Positions 1-7,521 of a DNA stretch of 9,312 nucleotides are shown in pieces (positions within the stretch are counted from its first letter, which is position 1; each line of letters opens with the position of its first letter). A program made the position numbers and the translations under genes. The stretch covers positions 8,154 through 17,465 of the forward strand of contig DGES01000099.1 of assembly GCA_002386065.1 (NCBI GenBank), written 5' to 3'. This stretch comes from Firmicutes bacterium UBA3920 (GTDB lineage: Bacteria; Bacillota; Clostridia; Caldicoprobacterales; Xylanivirgaceae). Below the pieces are notes generated by a model that made no database searches, had not been told where the DNA came from, and was given only the letters and a program-made list of their open reading frames with translations.

Positions 1-1334
1 TCTTTGTATTCTAACTCTATCTTTTCCCTCTCAAGACCAGTAAGTCTTTGCAATCTCATATCTAATATTGCCTGTGCCTGTTTTTCTGATAAATTAAATC
101 TCTCTATAAGGCCTTCTTTTGCAATTTGGGCAGTCTTTGAGCCACGTATGAGTTTTATTACCGCATCTATATTATCTAATGCTATAAGTAGTCCTTCTAA
201 GATATGGGATCTATTTTCTGCAGTAGCTAAATCAAATTTAGTACGCCTAGTTACCACATCTCTTTGATGATCTATATAATGAAATATCATTTCTTTCAAA
301 CTCATTACTTTAGGTCGACCATCTACAAGGGCAAGAAGTATTGCCCCAAATGTCTCTTGCATCTGGGTATGCTTAAATAGATAGTTCAATATTATATCAG
401 GATTTGCATCCCTCTTCGTTTCAATCACTATACGCATACCATTTCTATCCGATTCATCTCTTATATCGGATATTCCTTCTATCTTTTTTTCCTTTACAAG
501 TTCAGCAATTCTCTCTATGAGACGTGCTTTATTTACCATATAAGGGATCTCAGTTATAACAATGCGGGATTTACCTCCCCCCATATCCTCTATATTTGTC
601 TTGGACCTTATTATAATTTTGCCTCTACCTTTTGCATAGGCCTGCATTATCCCATTTTTACCTAATATTATTCCACCAGTAGGAAAATCAGGTCCTTTTA
701 TATATCTCATAAGATCTTCTAGTGGCATATCAGGATTATCTATTAAAGCTACAACACCATCTATTGCTTCTCTTAAGTTATGGGGAGGAATATTTGTAGC
801 CATACCCACTGCTATACCTGATGACCCATTTACTAATAGATTAGGAAATTTAGAAGGTAAAACTACTGGCTCTTGCAATGTTTCGTCAAAATTCGGCATA
901 AAATCTACTGTATCTTTTTTTATATCAGAGAGAAGTTCCATAGCAAGCTTTGACATTCTCGCCTCTGTATACCTCATTGCTGCTGCAGAATCTCCATCTA
1001 TAGAACCAAAATTTCCATGTCCATCTACTAGAGGATATCGTATAGCAAAATCCTGTGCCATACGCACCATACTGTCATATACTGCTGTATCACCATGGGG
1101 ATGATATTTACCTAGTACATCCCCCACTATCCTTGCTGACTTCCTATATGGCTTATCAGGGGTCATTCCAAGTTCATACATTGAATAGAGTATGCGCCTG
1201 TGTACAGGCTTTAACCCGTCCCTTACGTCAGGTAAAGCACGACCAACTATTACACTCATGGCATAATCTATATATGATTCTTTCATTTCATCTTCAAGGT
1301 TGACATCTATTATCTTATTATCTTTAGAAGTCAT
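1..1334 (-). CDS. gyrA: DNA gyrase subunit A, N-terminal part (cut by left edge)
   Basis: GyrA is the DNA-breaking and rejoining subunit of gyrase, the A2B2 topoisomerase II that introduces negative supercoils using ATP hydrolysed by GyrB. About 444 codons are present; the family is usually over 800 residues, so the rest of the breakage-reunion region and the C-terminal beta-pinwheel lie outside the window. The protein opens MTSKDNKIIDVNLEDEMK. It has the conserved block around SARIVGDVLGKYHPHGDTAVYD (residues 66-87) and the catalytic Arg121-Tyr122 pair in AAAMRYTE. Numbering in this stretch matches E. coli GyrA, so the quinolone-determining positions read Thr83 and Asp87, a normal wild-type pairing in clostridia. 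The ATG is preceded by AGAGGAA and lies 15 bases after gyrB, so the two subunits are probably co-translated from one message. Identity is certain; only the 3' part is missing. Confidence 0.98.
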   Translation of the reverse strand, partial: MTSKDNKIIDVNLEDEMKESYIDYAMSVIVGRALPDVRDGLKPVHRRILYSMYELGMTPDKPYRKSARIVGDVLGKYHPHGDTAVYDSMVRMAQDFAIRYPLVDGHGNFGSIDGDSAAAMRYTEARMSKLAMELLSDIKKDTVDFMPNFDETLQEPVVLPSKFPNLLVNGSSGIAVGMATNIPPHNLREAIDGVVALIDNPDMPLEDLMRYIKGPDFPTGGIILGKNGIMQAYAKGRGKIIIRSKTNIEDMGGGKSRIVITEIPYMVNKARLIERIAELVKEKKIEGISDIRDESDRNGMRIVIETKRDANPDIILNYLFKHTQMQETFGAILLALVDGRPKVMSLKEMIFHYIDHQRDVVTRRTKFDLATAENRSHILEGLLIALDNIDAVIKLIRGSKTAQIAKEGLIERFNLSEKQAQAILDMRLQRLTGLEREKIELEYK

Positions 1335-1349
1335 ATATCATTCCTCTTT

Positions 1350-3269
1350 CTATATGTCAAGATTTTTAACCTTTTTAGCATTTTGCTCTATAAAATTTCG
1401 CCTTGGTTCCACTTTTTCACCCATTAGCACTGTAAATATTTCATCAGCTGCAATTGCATCTTCAAGATTTACCCTTAACAATGTGCGGGTTTCAGGATTC
1501 ATAGTTGTCTCCCAGAGTTGCTCTGGATTCATTTCTCCTAAACCTTTAAATCGCTGTATATTTACATTATTACGCCCTATCTCCTCCAATAGTTCATTTA
1601 GTTGTTCGTCACTATATACATAGTATTCCGATTTACCTTTAGATATCTTATAAAGTGGTGGTTGGGCTATATAAACATATCCTTCCTCTATAAGAGGTCT
1701 CATATATCGATAGAAGAATGTTAGAAGAAGGGTCCTTATATGACTTCCGTCCACATCTGCGTCAGTCATACAAATTATTTTGTGATATCTCAGTTTTGAT
1801 GTATCAAATTCTTCACCTATACCTGCTCCAAAGGCAGTTGTCATTGCCTTTATCTCTGCATTTGAAAGTATCCTATCTATTCTTGCCTTCTCCACATTGA
1901 GAATCTTACCCCTAAGTGGCAATATAGCCTGAAAACGTCTATCTCTTCCCTGCTTTGCCGAACCACCAGCCGAATCTCCCTCTACTATAAATATTTCGCT
2001 CAGTGCAGGATCCTTTTCTGTACAGTCCGCTAATTTTCCAGGAAGAGATGTGCTATCTAATACACTCTTGCGTCTAGCAAGCTCTCTAGCTTTTCGCGCC
2101 GCATCCCTAGCCCTAGCTGAAGTCAAAGCTTTTTCAATAATAATCTTTGCATATGTGGGGTTTTCTTCTAAAAATGCTTCAAGTCCATTACTTACTATAG
2201 TTTCTGTAAGTCCCCTTACTTCACTATTACCAAGTTTTGTCTTAGTTTGTCCTTCAAATTGGGGATTAGTTAGTTTAACACTTATCACAGCTGTCAAACC
2301 TTCCCTCACATCTTCCCCGGTTAAATTGCTCTCATCTTCCTTTAAAAAATTATTTTTACGTGCATATTCGTTCATAACCCTAGTCAATGCAGACTTAAAT
2401 CCACTTAGATGGGTACCACCTTCTTGTGTATTTATATTATTGGCAAAAGAGTATATATTTTCCATATAAGTATTGTTATACTGCATTGCAACTTCTACTA
2501 TAGTACCATCCTTCTTCCCATATATGTATATAGGCTCGGGATGGAGAACAGTTTTATTCTTATTTAGATATTCTACGAAGGAAACTATACCCCCTTCATA
2601 GTGAAACTCTTCTTTTCGTCCAGTACGCTTGTCTTCTAATGTGATTTTTAATCCCTTATTTAAAAAAGCCAATTCCCTCAAACGTTTCTTGAGAATATCA
2701 AAATCATAATTTGTATTATCAAATATCTCATTATCAGCTTTAAAGGTTATCTCTGTGCCTGTAGTATCGGTTTCTCCGATTACTTCCAATTCTGTCACAG
2801 GATTTCCACGCTCATAGCGCTGTCTATATATTTTTCCATCTCTTTTAACCTTTACTTCAAGCCATTCAGATAATGCATTTACTACCGACATACCAACACC
2901 ATGTAGTCCACCCGATACTCTATAACCCTCTCCACCGAATTTGCCTCCTGCATGGAGTACTGTCATAGCTACCTCTACAGCCGGTTTTTTTAGTTTTTCG
3001 TGTATTCCAACAGGTATACCCCTACCATTGTCTGATACTGTAACAGAACCATCCTCATTTATCACCACATCTATTTTATCGCAAAAGCCCGCTAGTGCTT
3101 CATCTATACTGTTATCTACTATCTCATATACTAGATGATGAAGCCCCCGTGGGCCTGTACTACCTATATACATACTAGGTCTTTTTCGTACAGCTTCCAG
3201 ACCTTCTAATACTTGTATATCGCTTTCATCGTATATATGTCTTAAATTTTCATTCCCGTCTTTGTTCAT
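1350..3269 (-). CDS. gyrB: DNA gyrase subunit B
   Basis: GyrB is the ATPase subunit of gyrase and also carries the TOPRIM metal site used in strand cleavage with GyrA. It is 639 residues from the chosen start, normal for the short Gram-positive form without the large proteobacterial insertion. In order: a GHKL ATPase domain with Glu49 and Asn53 in YEIVDNSIDEA, DNGRGIP (80-86) and GGLHGVG (120-126); a transducer domain with QTKTKLGN (341-348); a TOPRIM domain with IVEGDSAGG (Glu430) and MTDADVDGSH (Asp503, Asp505 and Asp507); and the C-terminal QRFKGLGEMNPEQLW motif (572-586). The frame could start 7 codons earlier at 3290, but that ATG lacks a ribosome binding site. The ATG at 3269 has GAGGGAG five bases upstream and is preferred. 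It lies 23 bases after remB and 15 before gyrA. Confidence 0.98.
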   Translation of the reverse strand: MNKDGNENLRHIYDESDIQVLEGLEAVRKRPSMYIGSTGPRGLHHLVYEIVDNSIDEALAGFCDKIDVVINEDGSVTVSDNGRGIPVGIHEKLKKPAVEVAMTVLHAGGKFGGEGYRVSGGLHGVGMSVVNALSEWLEVKVKRDGKIYRQRYERGNPVTELEVIGETDTTGTEITFKADNEIFDNTNYDFDILKKRLRELAFLNKGLKITLEDKRTGRKEEFHYEGGIVSFVEYLNKNKTVLHPEPIYIYGKKDGTIVEVAMQYNNTYMENIYSFANNINTQEGGTHLSGFKSALTRVMNEYARKNNFLKEDESNLTGEDVREGLTAVISVKLTNPQFEGQTKTKLGNSEVRGLTETIVSNGLEAFLEENPTYAKIIIEKALTSARARDAARKARELARRKSVLDSTSLPGKLADCTEKDPALSEIFIVEGDSAGGSAKQGRDRRFQAILPLRGKILNVEKARIDRILSNAEIKAMTTAFGAGIGEEFDTSKLRYHKIICMTDADVDGSHIRTLLLTFFYRYMRPLIEEGYVYIAQPPLYKISKGKSEYYVYSDEQLNELLEEIGRNNVNIQRFKGLGEMNPEQLWETTMNPETRTLLRVNLEDAIAADEIFTVLMGEKVEPRRNFIEQNAKKVKNLDI

Positions 3270-3274
3270 TCTAT

Positions 3275-3281
3275 CTCCCTC
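3275..3281 (-). promoter_or_regulatory. gyrB ribosome binding site (decides the start)
   Basis: On the minus strand this reads GAGGGAG, five bases before the ATG at 3269. It falls inside the reading frame of the longer gyrB alternative starting at 3290. That upstream ATG is preceded only by the AT-rich end of remB. The Shine-Dalgarno position is therefore the main argument for the 639-residue product. Confidence 0.8.
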
Positions 3282-3292
3282 TATTTCCATTT

Positions 3293-3565
3293 TTATTTGA
3301 TAATTGATATATCTTCAATAAATTTACTCCTCTTTAAAAGAGTGGTTGAAGATATTGGGGACATATATATAACTGTGTGTTTTTTACATTGGCTAATTAC
3401 CACACTTTTTACTTCATCTTTTGATACATCCACTATAAACCCTTCATCCTTAGATATTTGCATAAATTCTTGATTTATTTCAGAATTTTTTATTGTTTCC
3501 ATGTCCAGTATAGCTATTATTTCCTTAATGGGCACAACTACATCGCCACCTATATGAAGAATCAT
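3293..3565 (-). CDS. remB: RemB / DUF370-family regulatory protein
   Basis: This is a 90-residue protein of the DUF370/RemA-RemB family. In Bacillus subtilis RemB (YaaB) is encoded at the same place, between recF and gyrB, and is linked to activation of extracellular-matrix (biofilm) genes. What is visible here is the family's N-terminal MILHIGGDVVVPIKEIIAILD and the conserved C-terminal block YMSPISSTTLLKRSKF (residues 67-82). The middle (about residues 22-55) is variable and makes the protein somewhat longer than I recall for B. subtilis RemB. There is no membrane segment or signal peptide. The ATG has GGAGGTGTTTT just upstream. It lies 15 bases after recF and 23 before gyrB, so it is co-transcribed with replication genes. 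Assignment to the family is firm; the target genes in this organism are unknown, and biofilm control is inferred from the Bacillus homologue. Confidence 0.9.
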   Translation of the reverse strand: MILHIGGDVVVPIKEIIAILDMETIKNSEINQEFMQISKDEGFIVDVSKDEVKSVVISQCKKHTVIYMSPISSTTLLKRSKFIEDISIIK

Positions 3566-3580
3566 AAAACACCTCCGAAT

Positions 3581-4690
3581 TTATAACTGTCTCCACACAT
3601 TTCCATTATCCACCCTATATATTTCACATCTACCATTGTCACCAATGGGTATGTCGTTGATATCGGTGGTAGTTATTATAGTTTGAACCTCACCTATACT
3701 ATTTAGTAGCATCTTTTGACGATGATCGTCTAATTCTGACATAACATCATCAAGGAGAAGTATAGGCGACTCACCTGTAATATTTTTCATAATATCTATT
3801 TCAGATAATTTTAAAGATAATACAACGGTTCGCTGTTGTCCTTGTGAGCCATAGACACGTGTATCTCTATTATTTATCATAAATATTATATCATCTCTAT
3901 GACATCCTTTTAAAGTAATTCCTCTCTCTATATCTAATTCTTGTCCACTTTCTAAAATTCTTAAAAAATTTTCAGCCGTCTTATCTGTTTCCCCCTTAAG
4001 GGGAATAGATGGCCTATATATAATATCAAGCTCTTCTCTACCAAATGTTATTGAATCATGTATTTCTTTGGATATCTTTGTCAATCCTTTAATAAATCTA
4101 CTACGTTCTTCTGCTATATATGCCCCAGAGAGAGCCAACTGTTCATTCCATACAGGTAAACTCTTTTTCATGGAAGGACGCCTTTGTATCTCCTTTAATA
4201 AGTTATTTCTCTGACTTAATATCTTGTTATACTGCTGAAGTTTATAGAAATACTGCGGCCTTATTTGTGAAATTTCCATATCTAAAAAACGCCGCCTCTC
4301 TGCTGGTCCATCTTTTATAAGCCGTAAATCTTCTGGAGAGAACAATACTCCATTTATGTTGCCCATAAGCTGACCGAGACGTTTAGCAGCAGTTCCGTTT
4401 ATATTTATCATCTTTTTTTTGTTTTTATCAAGACCAATTTCTATAGTATTTTTACCTATATGCTTTTCCACTACGGCCTTTATATAGGCAAATTCTTCCC
4501 CAAACCGTATAACTTCTCTATCCCGTGATGTCCTGTGAGATCTACCTGTACAAGTATATACTATAGATTCCAATATATTGGTCTTACCCTGGGCATTTCT
4601 CCCCACTAATATTATCATATTTGAACCAAAAGAAAGAGATAATTTTTCATAGTTCCTAAAATTGTGCAATGTCAATTCCCTAAGGTACAA
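3581..4690 (-). CDS. recF: DNA replication and repair protein RecF
   Basis: RecF is an SMC-like ATPase that, with RecO and RecR, loads RecA at single-strand gaps and stalled forks. From the TTG at 4690 the protein is 369 residues, the usual family length. It opens MYLRELTLHNFRNYEKL, the expected RecF N-terminus. Walker A is GRNAQGKTN (30-38), the ABC-type signature is YGSQGQQRTVVLSLKLSE (280-297), and Walker B is PILLLDDVMSELD (309-321). An in-frame TTG at 4726 would add 12 residues and overlap the dnaN stop, but it has no ribosome binding site and the extra residues are not RecF-like. The gene starts 32 bases after dnaN. The S4-domain gene yaaA, often found in this gap in Firmicutes, is not there. 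Confidence 0.96.
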   Translation of the reverse strand: MYLRELTLHNFRNYEKLSLSFGSNMIILVGRNAQGKTNILESIVYTCTGRSHRTSRDREVIRFGEEFAYIKAVVEKHIGKNTIEIGLDKNKKKMININGTAAKRLGQLMGNINGVLFSPEDLRLIKDGPAERRRFLDMEISQIRPQYFYKLQQYNKILSQRNNLLKEIQRRPSMKKSLPVWNEQLALSGAYIAEERSRFIKGLTKISKEIHDSITFGREELDIIYRPSIPLKGETDKTAENFLRILESGQELDIERGITLKGCHRDDIIFMINNRDTRVYGSQGQQRTVVLSLKLSEIDIMKNITGESPILLLDDVMSELDDHRQKMLLNSIGEVQTIITTTDINDIPIGDNGRCEIYRVDNGNVWRQL

Positions 4691-4699
4691 GCAAAAGCA

Positions 4700-4709
4700 C
4701 TTCCTTCCC
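4700..4709 (-). promoter_or_regulatory. recF ribosome binding site before a TTG start
   Basis: The minus strand reads GGGAAGGAAG here, with the AGGAAG core nine bases before the TTG at 4690. No ATG or GTG start fits the conserved N-terminus MYLREL, and this purine-rich stretch sits at a workable distance only from that TTG. It supports translation from a rare start codon. Confidence 0.65.
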
Positions 4710-4722
4710 TCTCTTAAAAAAC

Positions 4723-5829
4723 TCAAATAAAGACACGTACTGGTAATAAAAGGTATGTATATCCCCTATCCTCTGTTAGAGGGCGTATGACACAAGGATT
4801 TATATTAGTTGTAAAATCAAGGCATATTTCATCATCCTCTATTGCCCTCAATATATCTAGAAAATATCTACCATTAAAGGCTATATCAAGCTCATTACCC
4901 TCAAGAAGTATTGGTACTTCTTCGAAAATATTCCCTATTTCTGAATTGGATGTTATTACCATTTTATCTTCTCTTATTTTAAATTTTATCAGATGATTCT
5001 CTCCTTCTCTGGCTATAAGAGATGCTCGCTCTATACTAGATTTTAATAGACCAGTATCTACCTTCACACGTATACTATATTCTTCAGGTACTATTTGTCT
5101 ATAATTTAAAAAATCACCTTCTAATATTCGACTTATTATGCGTGTATATCCAAGATCAAATAATACATGCTTTTCACCTATTATTATACTCATTTTTTTG
5201 TCACTATTTCCTACTATCTTGCTGACTTCCTCTAGTGTGTTACCAGGTATTACTACTTTTATTTTCTGGGGATTTTCATCGATCTCAACTTTTCTAACTG
5301 CCAATCTATAGCCGTCAAGGCATACTAAAGTTAAGCTATCATCTTCTTGCTCAAATAGTGCACCTGTATATATAGGCCTAGTTTCGTCTAGTGATACTGA
5401 AAAAATAGAACGCTGAATCATATCCTTGAATATACCTTCTTCAATCTCTATTGGATTTCGCTCTTCAATAATTTCTAGTTCAGGAAATTCTCTGGCATCT
5501 AATCCTTGAAGATTTATAAGTGAATTAAATGACTTTATCTCTATTTTATTTCTTTCATCTACTGTTATTTCTATACTTCCTTGAGGTAATTTTCTTATTA
5601 TATCACTAAATATTTTAGAAGGAACGACAACACTTCCCTGTTCTATAACTTCTGCATCTATGTAGGTTTCTATACCTAATTGTAGATCATTTGCAACTAT
5701 TTTAACTACATCTCGTTCAGTTTTTATAAGTATTCCCTGAAGAATAGAGAGGGTGGTTCTATTTGAAATAGCCCTTTGAACGATATTTATGCTGTTTAGT
5801 AATTTATTTTGTGAAAAAATAATTTTCAC
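4723..5829 (-). CDS. dnaN: DNA polymerase III beta subunit (sliding clamp)
   Basis: DnaN is the ring-shaped clamp that tethers the replicative polymerase to DNA and serves as docking site for ligase, MutS/MutL and other factors. It has 368 residues, the usual length for three tandem clamp folds. The N-terminus MKIIFSQNKLLNSINIVQRAIS, the central LVCLDGYRLAVRKVEI (about residues 168-183) and the C-terminus YLLLPVRVFI are family-typical; the last contributes to the peptide-binding pocket. The start is GTG, with a full AGGAGGT seven to eight bases upstream at 5838-5844. That leader abuts the AT tract and DnaA-trio of the origin spacer, so expression and duplex opening share the same DNA. dnaA lies 161 bases upstream. 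I see no strong separate promoter, so transcription may read through from dnaA. Confidence 0.98.
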   Translation of the reverse strand: MKIIFSQNKLLNSINIVQRAISNRTTLSILQGILIKTERDVVKIVANDLQLGIETYIDAEVIEQGSVVVPSKIFSDIIRKLPQGSIEITVDERNKIEIKSFNSLINLQGLDAREFPELEIIEERNPIEIEEGIFKDMIQRSIFSVSLDETRPIYTGALFEQEDDSLTLVCLDGYRLAVRKVEIDENPQKIKVVIPGNTLEEVSKIVGNSDKKMSIIIGEKHVLFDLGYTRIISRILEGDFLNYRQIVPEEYSIRVKVDTGLLKSSIERASLIAREGENHLIKFKIREDKMVITSNSEIGNIFEEVPILLEGNELDIAFNGRYFLDILRAIEDDEICLDFTTNINPCVIRPLTEDRGYTYLLLPVRVFI

Positions 5830-5851
5830 TATAAAGCACCTCCTGTAGTAG

Positions 5852-5863
5852 TATATATATATT
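5852..5863. other. Candidate DNA unwinding element (AT tract)
   Basis: A run of alternating T and A (TATATATATATT) lies between a TAGTAG doublet at 5846-5851 and the six-triplet DnaA-trio. Its location next to the trio, on the side away from the DnaA boxes, is where duplex melting starts in the B. subtilis model. It ends about eight bases from the dnaN Shine-Dalgarno sequence. Confidence 0.7.
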
Positions 5864-5881
5864 TAGTAGTAATAGTAGTAG
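5864..5881 (+). other. DnaA-trio element
   Basis: Six consecutive triplets read TAG TAG TAA TAG TAG TAG on the plus strand. Read 3' to 5' away from the adjacent DnaA boxes this is GAT repeated, the DnaA-trio motif on which DnaA assembles as a filament on single-stranded DNA. The element is immediately followed by AGGC and then tandem DnaA-box-like sequences, which is the known arrangement. Five of the six triplets are perfect and one is the tolerated AAT form. Confidence 0.85.
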
Positions 5882-5885
5882 AGGC

Positions 5886-5901
5886 TGTGGATTTGTGGAT
5901 T
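5886..5901 (-). other. Tandem DnaA-box-like octamers beside the trio
   Basis: TGTGGATT occurs twice head to tail (5886-5893 and 5894-5901). On the minus strand each reads AATCCACA, matching the last eight positions of TTATCCACA except one. They sit four bases from the DnaA-trio, the position of the paired anchoring boxes in the B. subtilis unwinding system. Confidence 0.75.
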
Positions 5902-5947
5902 CATGGTAGGGATGTTGATTTACCCACAAACAAAGATGTGGAAAAGA

Positions 5948-5956
5948 TGTGGATAA
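5948..5956 (-). other. DnaA box, perfect consensus
   Basis: TGTGGATAA on the plus strand is the complement of TTATCCACA. It forms the left arm of an inverted pair with the box at 5978-5986. A weaker copy, TGTGGAAAA, lies just before it at 5937-5945. Confidence 0.88.
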
Positions 5957-5977
5957 GGGTGTTAAGCATATAATAAC

Positions 5978-5986
5978 TTATCCACA
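5978..5986 (+). other. DnaA box, perfect consensus
   Basis: TTATCCACA lies five bases beyond the dnaA stop codon. With the box at 5948-5956 it forms a perfect 10-base inverted repeat (5948-5957 with 5977-5986), so it may also fold as a hairpin in the dnaA transcript. Confidence 0.88.
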
Positions 5987-5990
5987 CTTT

Positions 5991-7319
5991 TTATTGTTCC
6001 TTTATCTTTTTATAAAGCCTCTCAATTGTCTTTTTTACCTGTGGATCCTCTTCTATCTCTTGACTTATTTTATCGTATGCATGGATCACAGTTGTGTGAT
6101 CCCTTCCTCCAAATTCATCACCTATCTTGGGAAGGGAAAGATCGGTAAGCTCTCTACAGAGATACATGGCAATTTGCCTTGGATATGCAATGGGCCTGCT
6201 TCTCTTTTTTGATTTAAAATCTTCTATCTTTAAGTCAAAGTGTTCTGCCACAACCTCTTGAATTAGCTCACTTGTTATGGGTTTTGGTTTATTATCAGCT
6301 ATTATATCCTTTAGTGCTTCTTCTGCGACGGCGACATTTAATTTATTATTTGTAAGTGATGAATATGCCATAATCCTGATAAGAGCACCTTCAAGTTCAC
6401 GGATATTGGATTCTATCCTATTGGCGATGAATAAAAGCACGTCATTATCTATCTCTATACCCTCAATTTCGGCTTTTTTCTTTAATATGGCTACCCTTGT
6501 CTCAAGATCAGGAGGTTGTATATCGGCGATGAGTCCCCATTCAAAGCGAGAGCGGAGTCTATCTTCTAGCGTTGGAATTTCCTTTGGAGTCCTATCACTT
6601 GAAATTATAATTTGCTTATTTGCTTCATGTAGGGCATTAAAAGTATGGAAGAATTCCTCTTGTGTCCTTTCTTTTCCTGCTATAAATTGTATATCGTCTA
6701 TTAAAAGGACATCTATATTTCTATAGCGATTGCGAAACTCTTCATTTTTGTCATCGCGTATAGAATTTATAAGTTCATTTGTGAACTTTTCTGATGTTAC
6801 ATATAATACCTTCGTATTTGAGTTCTGTGAGAGTATATAGTGACCTATGGCATGCATAAGATGGGTTTTACCAAGTCCAACTCCTCCGTATATGAATAGG
6901 GGGTTATATGCTTGCGCCGGCGCCTCTGCTACTGCCAAAGAAGCAGCATGTGCAAATCTATTACTGTTGCCTATTACGAATGTATCAAATGTATATTTTG
7001 GATTAAGCATAGGTGATGAATCATATTGCTCACTTTCTTTTTTCGTTTTATCTATGTATCTATCTATTTCACTTTCCATTATAAATTTGATACTATAATC
7101 TTTAGATGAGACCTTTTTTATGGCATTGGCCACTAAATTGGTATATCTTGATTCCAATATTCCTTTAGTAAAGTCATTTGGTACACATAATATTATTGTA
7201 TTCTCCTTAATAGTCACAGGCTCTATAGTTTTGATCCATGTATTAAAACTAACATCTGTAAGTTCAGCTTTTATAAGTTTTAAGGATTCTTGCCAGAGCT
7301 CATTGAGTTTAGTATCCAT
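5991..7319 (-). CDS. dnaA: Chromosomal replication initiator DnaA
   Basis: DnaA is the AAA+ ATPase that binds the DnaA boxes flanking this gene, opens the origin and helps load the helicase; it is also a transcription regulator. It has 442 residues, normal for Firmicutes. Domain I (about 1-80) has LWQESLKLIKAEL and SFNTWIK. A variable linker follows to about residue 105. The AAA+ domain has Walker A GGVGLGKT (145-152), Walker B VLLIDD (204-209), sensor 1 around IIISSDRTP (237-245), the arginine finger in LRSRFEWGL (Arg258) and sensor 2 Arg307 in SNIRELEGA. Domain IV carries the box-recognition signature GGRDHTTVIHAY (404-415). The ATG has GGGAGGT six bases upstream. DnaA-box clusters lie on both sides of the gene, which suggests autoregulation. 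Confidence 0.99.
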   Translation of the reverse strand: MDTKLNELWQESLKLIKAELTDVSFNTWIKTIEPVTIKENTIILCVPNDFTKGILESRYTNLVANAIKKVSSKDYSIKFIMESEIDRYIDKTKKESEQYDSSPMLNPKYTFDTFVIGNSNRFAHAASLAVAEAPAQAYNPLFIYGGVGLGKTHLMHAIGHYILSQNSNTKVLYVTSEKFTNELINSIRDDKNEEFRNRYRNIDVLLIDDIQFIAGKERTQEEFFHTFNALHEANKQIIISSDRTPKEIPTLEDRLRSRFEWGLIADIQPPDLETRVAILKKKAEIEGIEIDNDVLLFIANRIESNIRELEGALIRIMAYSSLTNNKLNVAVAEEALKDIIADNKPKPITSELIQEVVAEHFDLKIEDFKSKKRSRPIAYPRQIAMYLCRELTDLSLPKIGDEFGGRDHTTVIHAYDKISQEIEEDPQVKKTIERLYKKIKEQ

Positions 7320-7468
7320 AAATTTACCTCCCAGTAAAATATAAGCATTTATAGTTTTACCTAAAATAAAATATGCAAAAGTTATAAACAGAAAAAAAAA
7401 GCTATATCTACATTATCAACAGTGGATAAGCCAGTAAAAACACTTGTATCTATGTCTAAAAACAAAAG

Positions 7469-7501
7469 TTATACACAATGTTATCCACAACATGTGTATA
7501 A
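7469..7501. repeat. 33-base near-palindrome of three DnaA boxes
   Basis: The outer boxes TTATACACA (7469-7477, plus) and TGTGTATAA (7493-7501) are perfect inverted copies, and TTATCCACA (7481-7489) fills the centre. The symmetry continues inward through TGTT and AACA, interrupted by one unpaired A at 7478, leaving ATCCAC at the middle. It is the most ordered box group in the upstream half of the origin. Confidence 0.85.
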
Positions 7502-7521
7502 ATAATAAAAATTCTTTCTAT

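Larger units (their letters stand above)
5830..5990. other. oriC part 2: dnaA-dnaN spacer with unwinding element
   Basis: This 161-base spacer has the ordered parts of a Bacillus-type unwinding site. From the dnaN side toward dnaA it holds an alternating AT tract (5852-5863), DnaA-trio triplets (5864-5881), a short G-rich link AGGC, two tandem DnaA-box-like octamers (5886-5901), and then further boxes: TTACCCACA (5920-5928), TGTGGAAAA (5937-5945), TGTGGATAA (5948-5956) and TTATCCACA (5978-5986). In B. subtilis the corresponding incC region is where DnaA opens the duplex. Function is inferred from this match in order and orientation; the individual motifs are read directly. Confidence 0.88.

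Noticed and set aside
2050..2469. Plus-strand open frame of 139 codons
   Set aside because: It lies wholly antisense to the well-conserved gyrB, has no recognisable domain and no good ribosome binding site.
3270..3290. Longer gyrB start at 3290
   Set aside because: It lacks a Shine-Dalgarno sequence, and the ribosome binding site for the start at 3269 lies inside the extension.
3606..3614. DnaA-box-like TTATCCACC inside the 3' end of recF
   Set aside because: A single one-mismatch site inside a coding region, far from the clusters, is expected by chance.
6277..6726. Plus-strand open frame of 149 codons
   Set aside because: It is antisense to the AAA+ domain of dnaA; the open frame reflects codon bias of the real gene and the translation resembles no family.
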